The notes beneath the pieces were generated by a model. It made no database searches and was not told the origin of the DNA. It saw only the letters and a list, made by a program, of their open reading frames with translations. Of a DNA stretch of 15,900 bases, positions 1 through 7,300 are shown one piece after another. Location: NCBI GenBank assembly GCA_017543645.1, contig JAFYFR010000092.1, positions 1 through 15,900 on the forward strand, read 5' to 3'. Origin of the DNA: Bacteroidales bacterium (GTDB taxonomy: Bacteria > Bacteroidota > Bacteroidia > Bacteroidales > UBA3824). The translations under genes were made by a program, and so were the position numbers. The stretch's first letter is position 1, and every line of letters begins with the position of its first letter.

Positions 1-701
1 GCTCTAACTGTTGCCATAAATTTAAGTGTGGTGGCAGTTTCGGCAAAGATGGTGTTGTATGATTTTACCAATTCGGTTTCGCTGCCGCCAAGGCAGTCCT
101 GGGCGTATTTGATTGATGTGAGCAGTTTTTGAATATTTTTTACCACCGTGTCGCGGGCTGTTACCACGGCCTTGCTTTTGTCTACCTTAACATCCACGCG
201 CGAATTGATTGTGGAGCGGTATTCCTCCACTATCGACTCCATGTCGGCAAGAATGGCGGCAGCGCCAATGGTTTCAAAATCTTCGGCGGGAAGTTGCTTC
301 AAACTTGAAAGCACGTTTTCCAGCTTTGAAATAGCCTCGCTTTTGAGCGCAAACACAGTAGTGATTTTTACAAATTTGGGCTCAATTTTGGCAGCAGCCT
401 TGCCCTGAGCCTCAATGCCGCTGTTTTTTGATGTGGTGATGCATCCGTATAGCGCGGTGTAGCGCTTTTTGAGGGTGTCTAAGTACTGTTGCGACAGCAC
501 TGTGGTCTGTGTGGTTTTTTCCTTGGTTTTGGCATCGGTAAATATGGCGGCCGATTTTTTAAGCTCGGCAATCATCTCTTTGGTCACCTTTTCTTTGGCA
601 ACTCCACCAGCCTTTACAAGTTTTGCTACTAATTCGGAGAGCATGTCTGTTCTCATTCGGTGTATTGATACACCTGACATTGATATTTGTACGTTTGACA
701 T
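1..701 (-). CDS. Uncharacterised helical protein, N-terminal 233 codons (3' end outside window)
   Basis: Reading the minus strand from the ATG at 701-699 gives 233 uninterrupted codons that run off the left edge, so the C-terminus is missing. The protein starts MSNVQISMSGVSIHRMRTDM and is rich in Lys, Ala, Glu, Ser and Thr. It has no signal peptide and no hydrophobic stretch long enough for a membrane segment, so it is probably cytoplasmic. Long amphipathic runs (for example LSELVAKLVKAGGVAKEK near residues 21-38, and residues 115-150) suggest a helical bundle. I recognise no catalytic motif and cannot assign a family. Small helical proteins of unknown function (DUF6261-like) are common in Bacteroidales, but that link is a guess from general character. 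The start is supported by a good Bacteroidota promoter about 40 bases upstream. The plus-strand reading of this stretch is broken by stops and is not credible as a gene. Confidence 0.75.
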   Translation of the reverse strand, partial: MSNVQISMSGVSIHRMRTDMLSELVAKLVKAGGVAKEKVTKEMIAELKKSAAIFTDAKTKEKTTQTTVLSQQYLDTLKKRYTALYGCITTSKNSGIEAQGKAAAKIEPKFVKITTVFALKSEAISKLENVLSSLKQLPAEDFETIGAAAILADMESIVEEYRSTINSRVDVKVDKSKAVVTARDTVVKNIQKLLTSIKYAQDCLGGSETELVKSYNTIFAETATTLKFMATVR

Positions 702-741
702 AAATTAATTTTAATAATTAAATTATAAATTTCATTTGCTA

Positions 742-773
742 CAAAAGTAAAACAAATAATAATTATATGCAAA
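742..773 (-). promoter_or_regulatory. Bacteroidota-type promoter of the left-edge gene
   Basis: On the minus strand a TTTG element (773-770) is followed after exactly 20 bases by TACTTTTG (749-742). This fits the Bacteroidota primary sigma factor consensus TTTG, 19-21 bases, TAnnTTTG. Transcription would start near 736, leaving an untranslated leader of about 35 bases before the ATG at 701. It is the best promoter match I found in the window. The call rests on consensus only. Confidence 0.6.
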
Positions 774-821
774 TAAAATGTACAAAATATTAAAAATAAA
801 TTAATTTTTTTTGAGTCAGGT

Positions 822-1006
822 GATACAATGTATAGTCTCGCTTGTAATTTTGCTCATTTTATCTTATACAATATACTGATTTATATAATTTTTGATTAAT
901 TGTATTATATGATTGGTATAGTCTAATATATTAATATTTAGTTGCATACATTTGTATTTGTAGATTGTGTTTAAAATATTATAAATACATTAGATACAAT
1001 GTATAG
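822..1006. repeat. Direct repeat of 14 bases, two copies 171 bases apart
   Basis: GATACAATGTATAG is found at 822-835 and again, identical, at 993-1006. The core TACAATGTA is close to a palindrome, and the second copy sits inside a wider ATACAT...ATGTAT dyad. Such paired near-palindromes can be operator sites. In DNA this AT-rich some repetition is expected by chance, so function is uncertain. Confidence 0.35.
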
Positions 1007-1286
1007 ATAATTATGTTGTATGATAAATGCATCCCTTTGCGTGCGTAACTGACAGATACTTATTGATTTTGTATATAATGCAATCCTTTATAATGCTCCG
1101 CCTACTATATATGCATATAATTGCGCCACGAAAACGATATAATTGTTTATATCTTGCTGTAAGTGCAAAAGATCCGCGATTTTTGCCCTCGGCATATTGT
1201 ATGTTTTGCTCAACCATTAGTACACTGCGTTTTACGCGTTGTATTGATGGCGTCAATTAACCTAAAATTCAAACAGCAGGTGCAAC

Positions 1287-1335
1287 AATTTGCACATAAA
1301 TTGTGTTTATACCTATAGAATAGATTGTGCAAATT
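1287..1335. repeat. 10-base inverted repeat just upstream of the giant gene
   Basis: AATTTGCACA at 1287-1296 and TGTGCAAATT at 1326-1335 are perfect reverse complements separated by 29 bases. The right arm ends 22 bases before the ATG at 1357. In DNA this could be a looped operator pair, and in RNA a leader hairpin near the start site. A smaller dyad overlaps the left arm (ACAATT at 1285-1290 and AATTGT at 1299-1304), so two alternative foldings are possible. The repeat is directly visible; the regulatory role is inferred. Confidence 0.4.
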
Positions 1336-1356
1336 CATAACCTTGTGTTTAACATA

Positions 1357-4300
1357 ATGAAAACAACCATGAAAACGACCAAATATACAACCATGAAGAC
1401 TATCATGAAATTATTAGCCGTGATGATGATTACAGGCATCTGTAGCGGCGTATACGCACAGCAAGTGTATTACTCGTGGAACTCGGGCGATTGGAATTCC
1501 GTGGGTGCCGATGGTACTTGGAGCCTTAATGCCACCGAATTTCAAGCGGCTTCAGTGCCCCCCACAGCCGACGATGAAGTATATATCTCAGGGTCTGTTA
1601 CCATTTCCACAGCAAATGCTGTTGCCAAAAAAGTGCATCTTAATTCTAGCCTCACGATAAGTGGCGGAGTACCACAATTTGAAGAACTTGTGGGCAATGG
1701 CAATATATATCTTACTGGCGACAATTATCCTCAAGTGTCGGAAGGTAATGATTATTTTACCGGAATGGTGGCACTTACAGGTTCGTTTGCAATGAACCGA
1801 TATGTAGAAAATTACAAAAACCTATCGTTCAACATTCTGAGCGGAGTGGTTGAATTCAAAAACTCCAACCTCCAAATTGGTACTCTCCGTATAACCGGCG
1901 GCGGTGCTACTATTAGCAAAGCCTTAGAGGTAATGGACGATATTGCGGTGGCTGAAGGTTGCACCTTTTCAAGCTCTGCAACATTGAAACTAAACGGCAA
2001 TTTATGGTCATCAGGTTCTTCTGTGTCGTTTGGCGGCGATTTTATCTTTGCCTCGCAAGACCGCAACCAAACTCTTACACTTAAGTCGGCAGCACATTTC
2101 TCTAAAATTGTAATCAACAAAGGCACTACCAACTATTACGCCGACATTATGGCAGATGCCACCGGCCTTTTGACCTTAGTCGACAACGCCATTGATTTGC
2201 AAAGCGGCACATTGATGATTGGTTCTAATATCACAATAGATGCCCTGAGCAGAAATAGGGATTTTAACATTCCTGCCAGTGCTGAATTGCAAGTGGCTGG
2301 CGGCACAGTTAAATCTACTAATAATATAAATGTGTCGGGTGCGTTGAGCGTAACAAGCGGAGCATTGCAAACAAGCAATAATACTATAAAACTCAACGGC
2401 GGTTCGTTTAACATCAACGGCGGACAATCTTCTGTTAAAGATGTTATGGACAATAATCAAGCAAGTATTTTCTCGCAGTCGGCAGGCACTATTACAATGG
2501 AAAAGTTGGAGCTTACCTCTGCTAACTCTACATTCAAAACTTCGGGCGGTAGTATGACTATCAGTCGAGATCTTAAACTCACCTGCAACCACGCCGTTAC
2601 AGGAGGTACTATTATTAAAGATGTCAACGATGGTAATTTTACCATTAGCGTTCCGCTTTATAATCTTACTATTAATAAAGGTGTAAATTTCAACAACAGC
2701 AGCTTTGAAATCAGAGGCAACCTTTCCATTGCCGACGGCCTGAATATCGGATTCAACGACAGGGACATCTCTATTGCCGGCAACCTGACATTGGGCACTG
2801 GCGCACAGATGTCGAATATGCGCTCCATCACTTTCGAAGGCTCGCGAAACTCTGAAATCAATATTCCGGCGGCGTTTACATTCCCCAAAAAAATGATTGT
2901 GGATAAATCGGGCAACCATTCTGTGATTATCAATGGCGCTGACGTAACAGTTACCGAAGATTTAAGCGTACTTGCCGGCAATCTCAATGCCAACGGCAAC
3001 GCAATTAATGCGCTTAGCAACGTAACCAACGATGGCAATATAGTAGGAACATTAAATCTTAATGGCGACAACAAAACCATCTCTGGCTCGGGCATATTCG
3101 ATATAATCAATCAAAATGTAGCTACAATAACACTTGACAGCAGGATAACAGCCAACAGATACGACTTTACCGCTGGCAAATGTTATCTCAATTCGTATGT
3201 AGTTACTCTTAAAAATGGCACCAACGGAGGCGCCGAACATTATTTTGTAAACGATGGCGACAAGGCTTCGGCGGGTCTCTGCCTTAATGTGCAAGGAGGC
3301 AGTTTCAACGCTACCGACCGTGTAGCAGAATGGCCTATTGGTACAAGCTCATACTACGCTCCGGCGTTTGTGGTGGCAAAAGAATCTGCCACATTCTTCA
3401 ATGAGTATATCACTATGGGCGCGGTTGGCAAGCAGCATCCGTGCTTGAAAACAGATAACGGTGAAAATCTTCCGTGCTATTGGACTGTTAAAACAGAGAA
3501 TAAGAATACTTGTAAGTTTATTTTGAAGTTCGATTATCCTTATCAGGTAGTTCAACCGTTAACATCATTGGCATTGTTAGACAATTCTGAATGGGTTGAG
3601 TCTGATATAATGCGGCAAGATTATGAAGGCGACCCAGAACCCTGTGGCGTTAAAATGACTTCAAAAAAAGGATGGGTGTATAACGTTGCTACTGGTAAAT
3701 ATTCTAATAAGAAGACCACCCAGCCAAATGTATATGATTGTGGCGAAGGACCTGCTGCTTATATTGTTTATACTGATCGTACTCTAACTTTAAGTGGTTG
3801 GTCTTACCAAACACCCACATCTTATTGGAATAAACCGAAAATGAACCCAACATCTGCCACTACATTTGGTATTGACAACACATCTATTAATTTTAATAAT
3901 TGTACGGAGAGCGCAACACTTAAATCCGGCGAATATACCGCCGGTGTGAAGAAGAATTCTGAAGGAATGCGCATTTTGATTGCATCTGCTGAATCTCTTA
4001 CCTCTGCAACTGTCATAGCTTTTAATTCCAATAGTTGGAAAATATATGGAACCAATACTAGTGCTACACCACAGTCTGGCGATATTTGTATAATCGACGG
4101 ATATACTTTTGTTAATGCATCTGATGCTATCAACAATGTTGGTAAAATTATTTTCCAATATCGTGAAGGCCAATCAGAATTGGGTCGTCTCCGTATTAGT
4201 GTAACAGGCTGTAAGGCAGGTTCAATATCGGGCAAGGGCGAAATTCAGTTTATGAACGACAATTCGTTCTATCTTGATGCCGACTGTTCGGAGTTTGATG

Positions 4301-7300
4301 CCAATGATGAAAGTTTCTACCATTTTTCACCTAACAGCTCCAACAATTATAGATTCCATCTTGATCATGATGGAGTCTTCCCGAATGTTACCATAGAGCA
4401 TAATAGTGATGATGAAAATGCCATATTTATTTATGACAGAGATCTTTATGTTAGGAATATACTCAACCTTATGGGAACCTCTTCGCTCAAGCTTGATGGT
4501 CATAATGTTTATTGTGGCACATTGGCTATGGGTGGCTATGGCGGTGCTAACGTTTATTTTACAGCTGGTAAAAGCGATGAACTCGTAGTTGGCGATATCG
4601 ACTTTGATTTCAAACATAATGTTAGTGCCGACAATGCCAGATATAATAACAAACTGATTTCTATCACAGGTACAGCCGATGCGGGTGCCTCGCACAATAA
4701 ACTTATTATTACAGGCAATATTGTTAACAAATTGCAAGAGCCTTTAAAGAACGAAAGACTTAATAATAAACCAAATATTTATGTTGGTTTAGATTTGTAC
4801 AACACAAAAGATTATGTAGAGCTTTGGTTTGCAGGCGACAACAATCAATCTGTCCCGGTATCTACTACCAACTTCAAGTTCAATGTTAAGCAGATGGTTA
4901 TCGACAAAGAGCCTGGCAGTTCTATTAAGCTTTCGGATGTGAAGGTTAACTTTGACGATGCTCTTGCCGGAGGCGAAACCGACAAAAAAACTCTTGTATT
5001 GAAGAGCGGCGAAGTTATTTTTGATGTCGATGGTCAGATTGTTCCGTTGAGCAAAGAAGGACAGAATAATAAACATTACGACTTCGTTATTCCCGAAGAC
5101 GCAACTTTAACAGCCAACAAAGGTGTTACTCTTAATGTAACAAAGTGCTCTACAGGTATAACACTGGCAGGCACTCTCAATCTCAACGATGATGCTAAGT
5201 TGAAAAACGAAGGACATTTCTATTATCGACTTACCAACAAAACCATTCTTAATATTGCCAAGGCTGAATTTGAATCTAAGGGAGATTTTTGCCCCGATCC
5301 GTCTACTGCTTCCGGTAGAATTAAGTGGAATATAACATCTCAAAATGCTTTGGTTAAAATTGGCGGTGCTGAATGTGGGTACGCTACATCAAATTCTCAG
5401 ATAGATATCGCAGAGGAAAGCGAAATAACTATTCCAGAGGGTGCTGTAATCAATTTTATAGGCAATTCTCAAAATACTACTATCTTTAATGTGGGTATTG
5501 CTACCGATGCGGATTGTAAATTTGGACCCGACGGTGATCCTATTGCTACTAAATTCGTATTCCAAAATGGTAAGTTTGAGATTACATCAACACCATCATT
5601 GCCTAATTTGCTTATGCAAAATACAGAAGTAACTTTGCAAACTCTTCCGCTTAAAGTGTTAGGCGATTTGACTTTGAAAAATACAGCCACTCTTGATGCT
5701 AATGGTAAAGATATTGATTTCAAAGGTCAATATTTTACCATCGAAGCTGAAAATTCTTTTACACCCAACGGTAATAAAGTGACTTTCAGCGGTACAGATC
5801 AGTCGGTGAGTGGTTCTACTATCAAATTCTATGATGTTACTATATCTAATACGAGTGGACAAGTAGAATTTATATATCCTCACATTATTACCAATGAATT
5901 GAAAATTACCGAAGGTGCAAATCTTCACGACACCGGCGCAGGATTCCCCATCACTGTTGAAACCAAGTATACCAACGTTCACGGTACATATTCAGGCGAG
6001 GGTGGTATTGCTCTCAACAGTGGCGATCAAGATCATACTATAAATGTGTTGTGCAGTGGCAACACTTCTAAACTTATTGTCAACAACGAAGAAGGCGTGG
6101 TTGTAAATGACAGCGGTGAAGACCTCACAATCGACAAATCTCTCGTTATCCAAAACGGTGTGCTTGATATGATGACCACCACTCTTGTACTTGGTAAAGA
6201 GGTGACTACCGTTGAAGGAGAGAACTTCGGTATTAACAAAATGATTGTGTTTGAATCGTCAAACACACGAAGCGGTGTTAAAAAAATATTCAGCGGCGAT
6301 GGTACTGAGTCCGAAGTTTTGATGCCTATTGGCGTTACCGGCAAGTACACACCCGCCACTATCCACCTGTCAGCAATTACCCCCGATGCATCTATCATGA
6401 TTTCACCGGTTGACGGCTATCATCCTGCTATTGTGGAAGATCAAGAGTATGGCGATGAAGATTTTAACTTGCCCGACCAAGCTAACTCATTGAAATTTTA
6501 TTGGGATGTTGTTGCCAATGGAGTGCAAAATTTTAACGGTTGGCTTGTGTTCAACAACCACAAGGAAGACTATTCTGCACCCAATAAGGGACAATATGGT
6601 TACGACCATTATGTGGCAGCCCGTCTGCTACATGACTATGTGGAGTGGGATAAAGATCATATTCTTACCGATTCGTACGATAAGGGTGAAATTATTTTCA
6701 AAGATAATTTCACCATGGAGAATGATGCCACCATCACTGGTCAGTATACTGCAGGTCTTGTTGACGATAACGGTATTGGCTCTATTCCCGGCAAACTCAA
6801 AGTATACGTAACCAAACAAAGCGGTGATTGGAACAAAGCCGCTACTTGGGCTGTTGCCAAACTTAATGGAAAAAAGATTTATCTCGAAGAAGGCGATGCT
6901 GTGGAAGATAATAATACCACTCTTACAGTACCTGCAGAAGGTCCTGAACGCGGCTCTATTGTATTCGTATACCATAATGTTGACGTTAAGCACAATGGTA
7001 TCAATGTGTTTAGAACCACTATCGGACGAAATTCTGATGAAGAACAAGGCAAGGTGTACCTTAATAAAACCAAGAGCCACCGTTTTGGCGTAGTAGCCGG
7101 CAAGGGTCGCCTTATCACTGAGTCGGGATCGCTTCCCCGCGGATTCTACAATTTGTTTGTGGAAGCCGGCGGCGGCACTATCGAGTATGCTGGCTTGGAA
7201 AATTATGATGTTAGCATGAATGTATTCAATAATGTTGAGTTCTCGGGTTCGGGCAATCGCACCCTTGGTCCCGCCGACTTGATGGTTAACGGTAATTTTA

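Larger units (their letters stand above)
702..1356. other. AT-rich intergenic region, no gene recognised
   Basis: This stretch of about 650 bases lies between the divergent left-edge gene and the giant secreted-protein gene. Its left part holds the promoter at 742-773. The 14-base motif GATACAATGTATAG occurs twice (822-835 and 993-1006). ATACAAT/ATTGTAT elements also occur at 866-872 and 899-905, and ATACAT/ATGTAT frames the second motif copy (985-990, 999-1004). TACATTTG at 947-954 matches a plus-strand -7 element but has no -33 partner at the right spacing. Two overlapping open frames of about 80 codons (1011-1256 minus, 1027-1260 plus) have odd compositions, rich in Tyr, Ile, Cys and Arg, and do not look coding. 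The region may hold the regulatory sequence or long leader of the giant gene, or a small RNA. I cannot show either. Confidence 0.45.

Noticed and set aside
1011..1260. Overlapping open frames of about 80 codons on both strands in the intergenic region
   Set aside because: Both are rich in Tyr, Ile, Cys and Arg, overlap each other almost fully, and show no domain or start-site support. They look like chance frames.
1327..1356. GTG at 1327 as start of the giant gene
   Set aside because: It adds ten residues ahead of an already long n-region and lies inside the right arm of the inverted repeat. The ATGs at 1357-1405 give a more normal signal peptide.
702..1356. Possible CRISPR array, insertion sequence or invertible promoter in the intergenic region
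   Set aside because: There are only two copies of the 14-base motif, no regular spacing, no transposase or recombinase gene, and no long terminal inverted repeats.
2176..2919. 247-codon minus-strand frame inside the giant gene
   Set aside because: It is antisense to a clear coding frame, has His/Cys/Arg-heavy composition and no recognisable domain.
703..3901. Identical 16-base string ATTAATTTTAATAATT near 704 and near 3886
   Set aside because: It is made only of A and T, one copy is inside coding sequence, and the flanks are unrelated, so chance is the simplest cause.
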